Assembly: GCF_010730745.1 (NCBI RefSeq)
Contig: NZ_AP022615.1
Span: forward strand, 2,294,001 to 2,358,000
Source of the DNA: Mycobacterium heidelbergense
Lineage (GTDB): Bacteria > Actinomycetota > Actinomycetes > Mycobacteriales > Mycobacteriaceae
Direction of reading: 5' to 3'
Length of the DNA stretch: 64,000 nucleotides
A program made the translations under genes and the position numbers. Shown one piece after another: positions 24,820 to 34,989 of the stretch. Every line of letters starts with the position of its first letter. Within the stretch, counting starts at the first letter, position 1. Under the pieces are notes generated by a model. That model was given only the letters and a program-made list of their open reading frames with translations. It was not told the DNA's origin and ran no database searches.

Positions 24820-25830
24820 ATGCCCACCAACGCCCGGCGTAGACGCCACCGAATCCTCGCCTGGATCGCCGCCCTGGCGGTGGCCGGCGTCGTGCTGCTG
24901 GTGATACTGGCCGTGGTGGTGCTGTTGCGCAGCCGGCAATCGTCACCCACCGCGGTGCCGCCCGGCGTGCTGCCTCCTTCCTCGGGGACAACCCACCCGC
25001 ACAAGCCGCGGCCCGCTTCTCAGGATTCGTCCTGCCCCGATGTGCAGCTGATGGCCATTCCGGGTACCTGGGAGTCCTCCCCGCAGGACGATCCGCTCAA
25101 CCCGACGCAGTTTCCGAATGCGTTGCTACGCAAAGTGACTGGTCCGATCTCCCAGCAGTTCCCGTCCTCTCGGGTGCAGACGTACACCGTCGCGTACACG
25201 GCGCAGTTCCACAACCCGTTGAGCGGTGACACGCAGATGTCCTACAACGAGAGCCGGGCGGAAGGCACCCGCGCGGCGGTCCAGGCGATGACCGACATGA
25301 ACAGCAAGTGCCCGTTGACCAGCTACGTACTGGTGGGCTTCTCCCAGGGGGCGGTGATCGCCGGCGACCTCGCCAGCGATATCGGCAACGGCCGCGGACC
25401 CGTCGACGACGACCTGGTGCTCGGCGTGACGCTGATCGCCGACGGCCGCCGCCAGTCCGGGGTGGGCAACGACGTCGGGCCCAACCCGCCGGGCCAAGGC
25501 GCCGAGATCACCCTGCAGGAGGTGCCGATGTTGTCGGGGCTGGGCCTGACGATGACCGGCGCGCGGCCGGGCGGCTTCGGCGCGCTCAACGGCAAGACCA
25601 ACGAGATCTGCGCCCCCGGCGACCTCATCTGCGCCGCACCCGACGAGGCGTTCAGCGTCGCCAACCTGCCGAACACGCTGAACACGCTCGCCGGCGGCGC
25701 GGGCCAGCCGGTCCACGCCCTGTACGCCACGACCCAGTTCTGGAACGTGGACGGGGCGTCCGCGACCGACTGGGCGTTGAACTGGGCCCGCGGGCTTGTC
25801 GAAAACGCGCCACACCCCAAGCATGGGTGA
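24820..25830 (+). CDS. Cutinase-like serine lipase/thioesterase (Rv3802c-type)
   Basis: The 336-residue membrane-anchored protein has a basic N-terminus and one helix (LAWIAALAVAGVVLLVILAV), then a Pro-rich linker and a cutinase-fold domain. The nucleophile is Ser175 in VGFSQGAV; Asp and His would follow in the DEAF and HALYA regions. Two cysteine pairs (CPD...CPL, CAPGDLICAA) fit cutinase disulfides. The M. tuberculosis homologue is an essential phospholipase/thioesterase linked to mycolate metabolism. AGGAGA precedes the ATG. It lies just upstream of fadD32-pks13-accD4. Confidence 0.92.
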   Translation: MPTNARRRRHRILAWIAALAVAGVVLLVILAVVVLLRSRQSSPTAVPPGVLPPSSGTTHPHKPRPASQDSSCPDVQLMAIPGTWESSPQDDPLNPTQFPNALLRKVTGPISQQFPSSRVQTYTVAYTAQFHNPLSGDTQMSYNESRAEGTRAAVQAMTDMNSKCPLTSYVLVGFSQGAVIAGDLASDIGNGRGPVDDDLVLGVTLIADGRRQSGVGNDVGPNPPGQGAEITLQEVPMLSGLGLTMTGARPGGFGALNGKTNEICAPGDLICAAPDEAFSVANLPNTLNTLAGGAGQPVHALYATTQFWNVDGASATDWALNWARGLVENAPHPKHG

Positions 25831-26096
25831 GACGGCCCCGGCGGGAGCCGGGCGGTGGACACAGCCGCCACCTAGCCGCCCGCCGGATGCGATCGGCGGT
25901 ACCTTGTGATTTGGTCTGCCGCGAGGCGCCCTCTAACATTAAGAGAAAAGTAAGAGCATTGTGGTTGTGACCCGCTTGGGTCGAAGCCGGCACCGAATCG
26001 ACGCTCGCGTAAGCATGCGCCGCGACAGGGACCGGCCCGCGCGCGGATATAACGTCGGAGCAGCCGACCTTATCGTGTTGTGACAGGAGAAGTGGC

Positions 26097-27995
26097 ATGG
26101 CGTACCACAACCCGTTCATCGTCAACGGGAAGATCAGGTTTCCGGATAACACCAACCTGGTTCGCCACGTTGAGAAGTGGGCGAAGGTGCGTGGCGACAA
26201 GCTGGCCTATCGGTTCATCGACTTCTCCACCGAGCGCGACGGCGTCGCGCGCGACATCTCGTGGTCCGACTTCGGCGCCCGCAACAGGGCCGTGGGCGCC
26301 CGCCTGCAGCAGGTCACCCAGCCGGGCGACCGCGTCGCCATCCTGAGCCCGCAGAACCTGGACTACCTCATTTCGTTCTTCGGCACGCTGTACTCGGGCA
26401 GGATCGCGGTGCCGTTGTTCGACCCGGCCGAGCCCGGTCACGTCGGCCGCCTGCACGCCGTGCTCGACGACTGCACCCCGTCGACCATCCTGACCACCAC
26501 CGACGCCGCCGAGGGCGTCCGCAAGTTCATCCGCGCCCGCTCGGCCAAGGAACGCCCCCGCGTCATCGCCGTCGACGCGGTGCCCAACGAGGTCGCCGCC
26601 ACCTGGCAAGAGCCCGAGGCCGACGAGAACACCATCGCCTACCTGCAGTACACGTCCGGTTCCACCCGGACCCCGACCGGCGTGCAGATCACCCACCTGA
26701 ACCTGCCCACCAACGTGCTGCAGGTGCTGCAGGGACTCGAAGGCAAGGAAGGCGACCGGGGCCTTTCCTGGCTGCCGTTCTTTCATGACATGGGCCTGAT
26801 CACGGCGCTGCTGTCGCCGGTGATCGGCCACAACTTCACCTTCATGACGCCGGCCGCGTTCGTGCGCCGGCCCGGGCGGTGGATCCGGGAGATGGCGCGC
26901 AAGCCCGAGGACGATCCGGAATGCGAGGTCATCACCGTCGCGCCGAACTTCGCCTTCGAGCACGCGGCCGTCCGCGGTGTGCCCAAGGAGGGTGAGCCGC
27001 CGCTGGACCTGAGCAATGTCAAGGCGATCCTCAACGGCAGCGAGCCGGTGTCCCCGGCGTCGATGCGCAAGTTCTATGAGGCGTTTGCGCCCTACGGCCT
27101 GCGGGAGACCGCGATCAAGCCGTCCTACGGCCTGGCGGAGGCGACGCTGTTCGTCTCCACCACGCCGATGGACCAGGCGCCCACGGTCATCCACGTCGAC
27201 CGCGACGAGCTCAACAACCAGCGCTTCGTCGAGGTGGCCGCCGACGCGCCGAACGCCGTCCCACAGGTGTCCGCGGGCGTCATCGGGGTCGACGAATGGG
27301 CGGCCATCGTCGACCCCGACACGGCCACCGAGCTGCCGGACGGGCAGATCGGCGAGATCTGGCTGCACGGCAAGAACCTGGGCAGCGGCTACTGGGGCAG
27401 GGAGGCCGAGACCACCGAGACCTTCAAAAACATCCTCAAGTCGCGGATCAGCCAGTCGCACGCCGAGGGCGCCGCCGACGACGGGCTGTGGGTGCGCACC
27501 GGCGACTACGGCACCTATTTCAATGGCCACCTCTATATAGCGGGCCGGATCAAGGACCTGGTCATCATCGACGGCCGCAACCACTATCCGCAGGATCTCG
27601 AGTACTCGGCGCAGGAAGCCAGCCGGGCGCTGCGCACCGGCTACGTGGCCGCCTTCTCGGTCCCGGCCAACCAGCTGCCCCAGGCCGTGTTCGACAACCC
27701 GCACGCCGGTCTGAAATTCGATCCGGAGGACACCTCCGAGCAGCTGGTGGTCGTCGCCGAGCGCGCCGCGGGTTCGCACAAGCTGGATTACCAGCCCATC
27801 GCCGACGACATTCGGGCGGCCATCGCCGTGCGCCACGGCGTGACCGTCCGCGACCTGCTGCTGGTGCAGGCCGGAACCATCCCCCGCACGTCGAGCGGCA
27901 AGATCGGGCGCCGCGCCTGCCGCGCCGCCTACCTCGACGGGAGCCTGCGCAGCGGCGTCGGCTCCCCGACCGCCTTCGCCGCCGCAACGGACTGA
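26097..27995 (+). CDS. fadD32: Long-chain fatty-acid-AMP ligase FadD32
   Basis: The 632-residue FAAL activates meromycolic acid as acyl-AMP and loads it on the N-terminal ACP of Pks13. It has the adenylate motif YTSGSTRTPTGV (about residues 184-195), PSYGLAEATLF, and the hinge-region motif VRTGDYGTYFNGHLYIAGRI with KDLVIIDGRNHYPQD. A C-terminal subdomain ends with the catalytic-type Lys region PRTSSGKIGRRACR. ATG 26097 follows GACAGGAGAAG. It is 10 bp from pks13 and the operon continues to accD4. The 266-bp gap upstream probably holds the operon promoter. Confidence 0.97.
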   Translation: MAYHNPFIVNGKIRFPDNTNLVRHVEKWAKVRGDKLAYRFIDFSTERDGVARDISWSDFGARNRAVGARLQQVTQPGDRVAILSPQNLDYLISFFGTLYSGRIAVPLFDPAEPGHVGRLHAVLDDCTPSTILTTTDAAEGVRKFIRARSAKERPRVIAVDAVPNEVAATWQEPEADENTIAYLQYTSGSTRTPTGVQITHLNLPTNVLQVLQGLEGKEGDRGLSWLPFFHDMGLITALLSPVIGHNFTFMTPAAFVRRPGRWIREMARKPEDDPECEVITVAPNFAFEHAAVRGVPKEGEPPLDLSNVKAILNGSEPVSPASMRKFYEAFAPYGLRETAIKPSYGLAEATLFVSTTPMDQAPTVIHVDRDELNNQRFVEVAADAPNAVPQVSAGVIGVDEWAAIVDPDTATELPDGQIGEIWLHGKNLGSGYWGREAETTETFKNILKSRISQSHAEGAADDGLWVRTGDYGTYFNGHLYIAGRIKDLVIIDGRNHYPQDLEYSAQEASRALRTGYVAAFSVPANQLPQAVFDNPHAGLKFDPEDTSEQLVVVAERAAGSHKLDYQPIADDIRAAIAVRHGVTVRDLLLVQAGTIPRTSSGKIGRRACRAAYLDGSLRSGVGSPTAFAAATD

Positions 27996-28005
27996 ACCCA
28001 ACACC

Positions 28006-31000
28006 ATGGCTGACACAGAACCTGACACCAACTCCCCGGCCGACGGGGAAGACTTGCCCGCGAAGAAGACCGACTTGCGCGCCGGCGACGATGCAGAGCG
28101 AAGCGATGAGGAGAAGCGGCGCATAACAACGGTCCCCGAGCTGCGGCAGTGGCTGCGCAACTGGGTGGGCAAGGCGGTCGGAAGGCCGGCCGACGAGATC
28201 GACGAGTCGGTGCCGATGGTCGAGCTCGGCTTGTCGTCGCGGGACGCCGTGGCGATGGCCGCCGACATCGAGGACATGACCGGTGTCACCCTGTCGGTCG
28301 CGGTGGCCTTCCAGCATCCGACCATCGAATCGCTGGCGACCCGGATCATCGAGGGCGAACCCGAGCCGGACCTGACCGGAGACGATGTCGCGGACTGGAC
28401 GCGCACCGGGCCCGCCGAGCGCGTCGACATCGCGATCGTGGGGCTGGCCACCCGGCTGCCCGGCGACATGAACAGCCCCGACGAGACCTGGCGGGCGCTC
28501 ATGGAGGGCCGCGACGCCATCACCGACCTGCCCGAGGGCCGCTGGGAAGAGTTCCTCGAAGAGCCGCGGCTGGCCGAACGGATGGCGAAGGCGCGCACCC
28601 GCGGCGGCTACCTCAAGGACATCAAAGGCTTCGACTCGGAGTTCTTCGCGGTGGCCAAGACCGAGGCCGACAACATCGACCCGCAGCAGCGGATGGCGCT
28701 GGAGCTGACCTGGGAGGCGCTCGAGTACGCGCGGATCCCCGCGTCGAGCCTGCGCGGCGGGGCCGTCGGCGTGTACGTCGGCGTCTCGAACAACGACTAC
28801 AGCTTCCTGGCGGTGTCCGACCCGACCGTCGCGCACCCGTACGCGATCACCGGCACCGCCACGTCGATCATCGCCAACCGGGTGTCCTACTTCTACGACT
28901 TCCGCGGCCCCTCGGTGGCCGTCGATACCGCCTGCTCGAGCTCGCTGGTGGCCACCCATCAGGCGGTGCAGGCGCTGCGCAACGGCGAGTGCGACGTGGC
29001 GGTCGCCGGTGGCGTCAACGCGCTGATCACTCCGGTGGTGACGCTGGGTTTCGACGAGATCGGCGCGGTGCTGGCCCCCGACGGCCGGATCAAGTCGTTC
29101 TCGTCGGACGCCGACGGCTACACCCGCTCCGAGGGCGGGGGCATGCTGGTGCTCAAGCGGGTCGACGACGCCCGCCGCGACGGCGACCAGATCCTGGCCG
29201 TCATCGCCGGCAGCGCGGTCAACCACGACGGCCGGTCCAACGGCCTGATCGCGCCCAACCAGGACGCGCAGGCCGAGGTGCTGCGCCGCGCCTACAAGGA
29301 CGCCGGCATCGACCCGCGCACCGTCGACTACATCGAGGCGCACGGCACCGGGACCGTCCTCGGCGACCCGATCGAGGCCGAGGCGCTGGGCCGCGTCGTC
29401 GGGAAGGGTCGTCCCGCCGATCGCCCGGCGCTGCTGGGCGCGGTGAAAACCAATGTGGGCCACCTGGAGTCGGCGGCCGGTGCGGCCAGCATGGCCAAGG
29501 TGGTGCTGGCGCTGCAGCACGACAAGCTGCCGCCGTCGATCAACTTCGCCGGACCCAGCCCCTACATCGACTTCGACGCGATGCACCTGAAAGTCGTTGA
29601 CACCGCGACCGATTGGCCGCGCTACGGCGGCTACGCGCTGGCCGGGGTGTCCAGCTTCGGCTTCGGCGGGGCCAACGCGCACCTGGTGGTGCGCGAGGTG
29701 TTGCCCCGCGACGTGGTGGAAAAGGAGGCGCGCGAGCCGGAACCCGAGGCGCCGGCCGAGGCGCCCACGCCCGAGGCGCCCACCTTCGAGGGCCACTCGC
29801 TGCGGTTCGACGACTTCGGCAACATCATCACCGACACCCCCGCGCCCGACGAGGAAGAGCCCGAACTGCCGGGCGTCACCGAGGAGGCCCTGCGGCTCAA
29901 GGAGGTGGCGCTGGAAGAGCTTGCGGCACAAGAACTTCCGACACCGGTGATTCCGCTCGCGGTGTCGGCGTTCCTGACGTCCCGCAAGAAGGCCGCCGCC
30001 GCCGAGCTGGCCGACTGGATGGAAAGCCCCGAGGGCCAGGCGTCGTCGCTGGAGTCCATCGGGCGGTCGCTGTCGCGGCGCAACCACGGCCGCTCCCGCG
30101 CGGTGGTGCTGGCCCACGACCACGACGAGGCCGTCAAGGGCCTGCGCGCGGTCGCCGAGGGCAAGCAGCGGCCCAACGTGTTCAGCGTCGACGGGCCGGT
30201 GACCAACGGGCCGGTGTGGGTGCTGGCCGGGTTCGGCGCGCAGCACCGCAAGATGGGCAAGAGTCTGTACCTGCGCAACGAGGTCTTCGCCGAGTGGATC
30301 GAGAAGGTCGACGCGCTGGTCCAGGACGAGCTGGGCTACTCGGTGCTCGAGCTGATCCTCGACGACTCACAGGACTACGGCATCGAGACCACCCAGGTCA
30401 CCATCTTCGCGATCCAGATCGCGCTGGGCGAGCTGCTCAAGCACCACGGCGCCAAGCCCGCCGCGGTGGTCGGCCAGTCGCTGGGCGAGGCCGCGTCGGC
30501 CTACTTCGCCGGCGGCCTGTCGCTGCGCGACGCCACCCGGGCGATCTGCTCGCGCTCGCACCTGATGGGCGAGGGCGAGGCCATGCTGTTCGGCGAGTAC
30601 ATCCGGCTGATGGCGCTGGTCGAGTACTCCGCCGACGAGATCGCTACCGTCTTCCCCGCCTTTCCTGATCTCGAGGTGTGCGTCTACGCCGCCCCCACCC
30701 AGACCGTCATCGGCGGCCCGCCCGAGCAGGTGGACGCGATCATCGCCCGCTGTGAGGCGGAGGGCAAGTTCGCCCGCAAGTTTCAGACCAAGGGAGCCAG
30801 CCACACCCAGCAGATGGACCCGCTGCTCGGCGAGCTCACCGCCGAACTGCAGGGCATCAAGCCGATGAGCCCGACGGCCGGCATCTACTCGACCGTGCAC
30901 GAGGGCAGCTACATCAAGCCCGGCGCCGAGCCGATCCACGATGTGGAGTACTGGAAGAAGGGCCTGCGGCACAGCGTCTACTTCACCCACGGGATCCGCA

Positions 31001-33372
31001 ACGCCGTCGACAGCGGGCACACCACGTTCCTGGAGCTGGCGCCCAACCCGGTGGCGCTGATGCAGGTGGGCCTCACCACCGCGTCCGCCGGATTACATGA
31101 CGCCCAACTGATTCCGACGCTGGCCCGCAAGCAGGACGAGGTCGAGTCGATGGTCTCGACCATGGCGCAGCTGTATGTCTACGGCCACGACCTGGACGTC
31201 CGGACCCTGTTCACCCGCGCCCAGGGGCCCGGGGATTACGCGAACATCCCGCCGACCCGGTTCAAGCGCAAAGAGCACTGGCTGAACGCGCACTTTTCGC
31301 ACGGCACCAGTTCGGTGATCATGCCGGGCAACCACGTCGCGCTGCCGGATGGCCGCCATGTCTGGGAGTACACGCCCAAGGGCCTCACGGATCTGGCGGC
31401 GTTGGTGAAAGCCGCTGCGGCCGAAGTGATTCCGGACGCCCGGTTGATGGCCGCGGAGCAGCGCGCGGTCCCCGGCGAGGGCGCCCGGCTGGTGACGACG
31501 ATGACCCGCCATCCCGGCGGCGCCTCGGTTCAGGTGCACGCCCGCATCGACGAGTCCTTCACGCTGGTGTACGACGCGCTGGTCGCGCGGGGTGGTTCCG
31601 AGTCGGTGTTGCCGGCCTTCAAAACGGCCCACGCCGGCGCCGGCACCGCGATCGCGGGGTCCGCCAACGGGGGAGAGACGGCCGCGTCTCAGGTGGGACC
31701 CGCCGAAGACCCGGATGGCGGAACGCTTTCCGACAGTTTGACCAACCGCTACATGCCGACCGGATTCACCAAATGGTCACCGGATTCCGGCGAGACCATC
31801 GGCGAGCGACTCGGCGCGATCGTCGGGGCGGCGATGGGGTACGAGCCCGAGGACCTGCCGTGGGAAGTGCCGCTCATCGAGCTCGGCCTGGACTCGCTGA
31901 TGGCGGTGCGGATCAAGAACCGCGTCGAGTACGACTTCGACCTGCCGCCCATCCAGTTGACGGCGGTGCGCGACGCCAACCTCTACAACGTCGAGAAGCT
32001 GATCGAGTACGCGATCGAGCACCGCGACGAGGTCCAGGAGCTGGCCGAGCACCAGAAGACGCAGTCGGCCGACGAGATCGCCCGGGAACAGGCCACGCTG
32101 CTCAGCGGCGCAACGCCGGCACCGGCGCCGGCGCCGCCGGCCTCGGATGTGCCGATACCGCCGCCGCCGACGGATCCGTCCGGCCCAACGGTCAACGGCG
32201 CGAACGGAACCAGGCCGAACCTGACCGGGGCGGCCGAGGCCCTCAACCAGGAGGCGATCGCCAGGGCGCTCAACTCCGACGTGCCGCCGCGCGACGCCGC
32301 CGAGCGGGTCACCTTCGCCACGTGGGCGATCGTCACGGGCAAGTCCCCGGGCGGCATCTTCAACACGCTGCCCAAGCTCGACGAGGCCACCGCCGCCAAG
32401 ATGGCGCAACGGCTTTCGGAGCGCGCCGAAGGCCCGATCACCACCGAGGACGTGCTGACGTCGGAGAACATCGAGGCGCTCGCCGAGAGGGTGCGGGGTT
32501 ACCTGGAGGCCGGCGTGGTCGATGGGTTCGTGCGCACCCTGCGGGCACGGCCCGAGGGCAGCTCACGAACGCCGGTGTTCGTCTTCCATCCGGCCGGCGG
32601 ATCGACGGTGGTCTACGAGCCGCTGCTCAACCGGCTGCCGGGGGACACCCCGATGTACGGCCTCGAGCGGGTCGAGGGCACGATCGAAGAGCGTGCGGCG
32701 CAATACGTTCCGAAGCTGATCGAGATGCAGGGCGAGGGGCCCTACATCCTGGCCGGCTGGTCGCTGGGCGGGGCGCTCGCCTATGCCTGCGCGATCGGCC
32801 TCAGGCGGCAGGGCTGCGACGTGCCGTTCGTCGGGCTGATCGACGCGGTGATGCCCGGCGAGCCGATCCTGCAGACCAAGGAGGAGACCCGCAAGCGCTG
32901 GGACCGCTACGCCCGCTTCGCCGAGCGGACCTTCAACGTCGAGGTCCCCGAAATCCCCTACGAGCACCTTGAACAACTTGATGACGCGGGACAGGTCCAG
33001 TTCGTGCTGGATGCCATCAGCCAGAGCGGGGTTCAGATCCCGGGCGGCATCATCGAGCACCAGCGCACGTCGTACCTGGACCAGCGGGCCATCGACACCG
33101 CCGAGTACCAGCCCTACGACGGCCACGTCACGCTCTACATGGCCGATCGCTACCATGACGATGCGATCACGTTCGAGCCCGCCTATGCCACCCGCAAGCC
33201 GGACGGCGGCTGGGGCGACTACGTCGCCGACCTCGAGGTCGTGCCGATCGGTGGCGAGCACATCCAGGCCATCGACGAGCCGATCATCGCCAAGGTGGGC
33301 GCCCACATGACCCAAGCGCTGAACGCCGTCGAGGCGGAGCGGCAGCCGGGCAAGTCCGAACAGGTTAGGTAG
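28006..33372 (+). CDS. pks13: Mycolate condensing polyketide synthase Pks13
   Basis: This 1788-residue multidomain enzyme condenses meromycolate with an alpha-carboxylated fatty acid to give alpha-alkyl beta-keto mycolate precursors. Domains in order: N-terminal ACP (Ser78 in LGLSSRD), KS (Cys310 in DTACSSS, His446, His486), AT (Ser825 in GQSLGEA), second ACP (Ser1297 in LGLDSLMA), a Pro/Ala linker, and thioesterase (Ser1586 in GWSLGG, His1752 in GGEHIQ). It is longer than the 1733-residue M. tuberculosis protein. About 20 extra residues at the N-terminus (DLRAGDDAERSDEEKRR) come from a MIRU-like repeat, and the inter-domain linkers are also longer. Confidence 0.97.
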   Translation: MADTEPDTNSPADGEDLPAKKTDLRAGDDAERSDEEKRRITTVPELRQWLRNWVGKAVGRPADEIDESVPMVELGLSSRDAVAMAADIEDMTGVTLSVAVAFQHPTIESLATRIIEGEPEPDLTGDDVADWTRTGPAERVDIAIVGLATRLPGDMNSPDETWRALMEGRDAITDLPEGRWEEFLEEPRLAERMAKARTRGGYLKDIKGFDSEFFAVAKTEADNIDPQQRMALELTWEALEYARIPASSLRGGAVGVYVGVSNNDYSFLAVSDPTVAHPYAITGTATSIIANRVSYFYDFRGPSVAVDTACSSSLVATHQAVQALRNGECDVAVAGGVNALITPVVTLGFDEIGAVLAPDGRIKSFSSDADGYTRSEGGGMLVLKRVDDARRDGDQILAVIAGSAVNHDGRSNGLIAPNQDAQAEVLRRAYKDAGIDPRTVDYIEAHGTGTVLGDPIEAEALGRVVGKGRPADRPALLGAVKTNVGHLESAAGAASMAKVVLALQHDKLPPSINFAGPSPYIDFDAMHLKVVDTATDWPRYGGYALAGVSSFGFGGANAHLVVREVLPRDVVEKEAREPEPEAPAEAPTPEAPTFEGHSLRFDDFGNIITDTPAPDEEEPELPGVTEEALRLKEVALEELAAQELPTPVIPLAVSAFLTSRKKAAAAELADWMESPEGQASSLESIGRSLSRRNHGRSRAVVLAHDHDEAVKGLRAVAEGKQRPNVFSVDGPVTNGPVWVLAGFGAQHRKMGKSLYLRNEVFAEWIEKVDALVQDELGYSVLELILDDSQDYGIETTQVTIFAIQIALGELLKHHGAKPAAVVGQSLGEAASAYFAGGLSLRDATRAICSRSHLMGEGEAMLFGEYIRLMALVEYSADEIATVFPAFPDLEVCVYAAPTQTVIGGPPEQVDAIIARCEAEGKFARKFQTKGASHTQQMDPLLGELTAELQGIKPMSPTAGIYSTVHEGSYIKPGAEPIHDVEYWKKGLRHSVYFTHGIRNAVDSGHTTFLELAPNPVALMQVGLTTASAGLHDAQLIPTLARKQDEVESMVSTMAQLYVYGHDLDVRTLFTRAQGPGDYANIPPTRFKRKEHWLNAHFSHGTSSVIMPGNHVALPDGRHVWEYTPKGLTDLAALVKAAAAEVIPDARLMAAEQRAVPGEGARLVTTMTRHPGGASVQVHARIDESFTLVYDALVARGGSESVLPAFKTAHAGAGTAIAGSANGGETAASQVGPAEDPDGGTLSDSLTNRYMPTGFTKWSPDSGETIGERLGAIVGAAMGYEPEDLPWEVPLIELGLDSLMAVRIKNRVEYDFDLPPIQLTAVRDANLYNVEKLIEYAIEHRDEVQELAEHQKTQSADEIAREQATLLSGATPAPAPAPPASDVPIPPPPTDPSGPTVNGANGTRPNLTGAAEALNQEAIARALNSDVPPRDAAERVTFATWAIVTGKSPGGIFNTLPKLDEATAAKMAQRLSERAEGPITTEDVLTSENIEALAERVRGYLEAGVVDGFVRTLRARPEGSSRTPVFVFHPAGGSTVVYEPLLNRLPGDTPMYGLERVEGTIEERAAQYVPKLIEMQGEGPYILAGWSLGGALAYACAIGLRRQGCDVPFVGLIDAVMPGEPILQTKEETRKRWDRYARFAERTFNVEVPEIPYEHLEQLDDAGQVQFVLDAISQSGVQIPGGIIEHQRTSYLDQRAIDTAEYQPYDGHVTLYMADRYHDDAITFEPAYATRKPDGGWGDYVADLEVVPIGGEHIQAIDEPIIAKVGAHMTQALNAVEAERQPGKSEQVR
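28075..28123 (+). repeat. MIRU-like unit inside the pks13 coding sequence
   Basis: GCGCCGGCGACGATGCAGAG followed by CGAAGCGATGAGGAG is nearly identical to the units at 16788-16842 and 54707-54763. Here it lies 69 bp inside pks13 and encodes residues 24-39 in the frame AGDDAERSDEE, the same frame as the mini-ORFs of the other copies. Confidence 0.75.
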
Positions 33373-33379
33373 GCAAGTA

Positions 33380-34954
33380 GTGACGGAGACCGTCCCAGCT
33401 CCCACCCAGCACACGACGGCGGAAAAGCTGGCCGAGCTGCACGCTCGCCTCGAGCTGGCCAAGGAGCCCGGCGGGGAGCAGGCCGCCGCCAAGCGCGACA
33501 AGAAGGGCATCCCGAGCGCGCGGGCCCGCATCCACGCGCTGCTGGATCCGGGCACGTTCTTCGAGATCGGGGCGCTGGCCCGCACCCCCAACGACCCCAA
33601 CGCCCTCTACGGCGACGGCGTGGTGACCGGCCACGGCATGATCGACGGGCGCCCGGTCGGGGTGTTCTCCCACGACCAGACGGTGTTCCAGGGTTCGGTC
33701 GGGGAGATGTTCGGCCGCAAGGTGGCCCGGCTGATGGAGTGGTGCGCGATGGTCGGGTGTCCGATCGTCGGCATCAACGACTCCGCCGGCGCCCGGATCC
33801 AGGACACCGCCACCTCGCTGGCCTGGTATGCCGAGCTGGGCCGCCGCCACGAGCTGCTGTCCGGAATCGTGCCGCAGATCTCCCTCATCTTCGGCAAATG
33901 CGCTGGGGGAGCGGTCTATTCGCCGATCCAGACCGATCTCGTGGTCGCGGTGCGCGACCAGGGGTACATGTTCGTCACCGGGCCCGACGTGATCAAGGAC
34001 GTCACCGGCGAGGAGGTCAGCCTCGACGAGCTCGGCGGCGCCGACGCCCAGGCCCGCTACGGCAACATCCACCAGGTGGTCGAGTCCGAAGCCGCCGCGT
34101 TCCAATACGTGCGCGACTTCCTGTCCTTCCTGCCATCCAACTGCTACGACAAGCCGCCGATCGTCAATCCGGGGTTGGAACCGGAGGTCACCCCGACCGA
34201 CCTGGAACTCGACTCGATCGTGCCGGACTCCGACAACGCGGCCTACGACATGCACGAAATTCTGCTGCGGATCTTCGACGACGGCGACTTCCTCGACGTC
34301 GCCGCGCAGGGCGGCCAGTCCATCATCACGGGCTACGCCCGGGTCGATGGGCGCCCGGTCGGCGTGATCGCCAACCAGCCCATGCACCTGGCGGGGTCGA
34401 TCGACAACGAAGCCTCCGACAAGGCCGCGCGGTTCATCCGGTTCTGCGACATGTTCGAGATCCCACTGGTATTCGTGGTGGACACGCCCGGGTTCCTGCC
34501 GGGGGCGGATCAGGAGAAGAACGGCATCATCAAGCGCGGCGGGCGGTTCCTGTCCGCGGTGGTCGAGGCCGACGTGCCGAAGGTGACCATCACGATCCGC
34601 AAGTCCTACGGCGGCGCCTACGCCGTGATGGGGTCTCGGCAGCTGACCGCGGACTTCAACTTCGCCTGGCCCACCGCCCGCATCGCGGTGATCGGCGCCG
34701 AGGGTGCCGCACAGCTGCTGATGAAGCGGTTCCCCGACCCGACCACCCCCGAGGCGCAGCAGATCAAGAAGGACTTCATCGAGGGCTACAAGCTCAACAT
34801 GGCGATCCCGTGGACGGCCGCCGAACGCGGGTTCATCGACGCGGTCATCGACCCGCACCAGACCCGGCTGCTGCTGCGCAAGTCGCTGCACCTGTTGCGG
34901 GACAAGCAAATCTGGTTCCGCGTCGCGCGCAAGCACAGCCTGCTCCCGCTCTAG
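33380..34954 (+). CDS. accD4: Acyl-CoA carboxylase carboxyltransferase subunit AccD4
   Basis: The 524-residue beta subunit works with AccA3 (and AccD5/AccE5) to carboxylate long-chain acyl-CoA, giving the carboxyacyl extender used by Pks13. The two crotonase-like halves are visible: oxyanion motif SAGARIQD in the N-half, and FVVDTPGFLPGADQE plus RKSYGGAYAVMGS in the C-half. Start is GTG 33380, 8 nt after the pks13 stop, so translation is probably coupled in the fadD32-pks13-accD4 operon. Length matches the family. Confidence 0.96.
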   Translation: MTETVPAPTQHTTAEKLAELHARLELAKEPGGEQAAAKRDKKGIPSARARIHALLDPGTFFEIGALARTPNDPNALYGDGVVTGHGMIDGRPVGVFSHDQTVFQGSVGEMFGRKVARLMEWCAMVGCPIVGINDSAGARIQDTATSLAWYAELGRRHELLSGIVPQISLIFGKCAGGAVYSPIQTDLVVAVRDQGYMFVTGPDVIKDVTGEEVSLDELGGADAQARYGNIHQVVESEAAAFQYVRDFLSFLPSNCYDKPPIVNPGLEPEVTPTDLELDSIVPDSDNAAYDMHEILLRIFDDGDFLDVAAQGGQSIITGYARVDGRPVGVIANQPMHLAGSIDNEASDKAARFIRFCDMFEIPLVFVVDTPGFLPGADQEKNGIIKRGGRFLSAVVEADVPKVTITIRKSYGGAYAVMGSRQLTADFNFAWPTARIAVIGAEGAAQLLMKRFPDPTTPEAQQIKKDFIEGYKLNMAIPWTAAERGFIDAVIDPHQTRLLLRKSLHLLRDKQIWFRVARKHSLLPL

Positions 34955-34989
34955 TCCCTCTCGCTGGCAGTCCTCTCGCGAGCCCTCTG

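Noticed and set aside
26070..28598. 842-aa ORF on the - strand opposite fadD32/pks13
   Set aside because: It is an antisense shadow: codon position GC bias belongs to fadD32, and the translation is Arg/Gly/Val-rich with no motif.
27565..30246. 893-aa ORF on the - strand opposite pks13
   Set aside because: It lies fully within fadD32/pks13 coding sequence with clear domain motifs on the + strand; high GC makes long antisense frames common.
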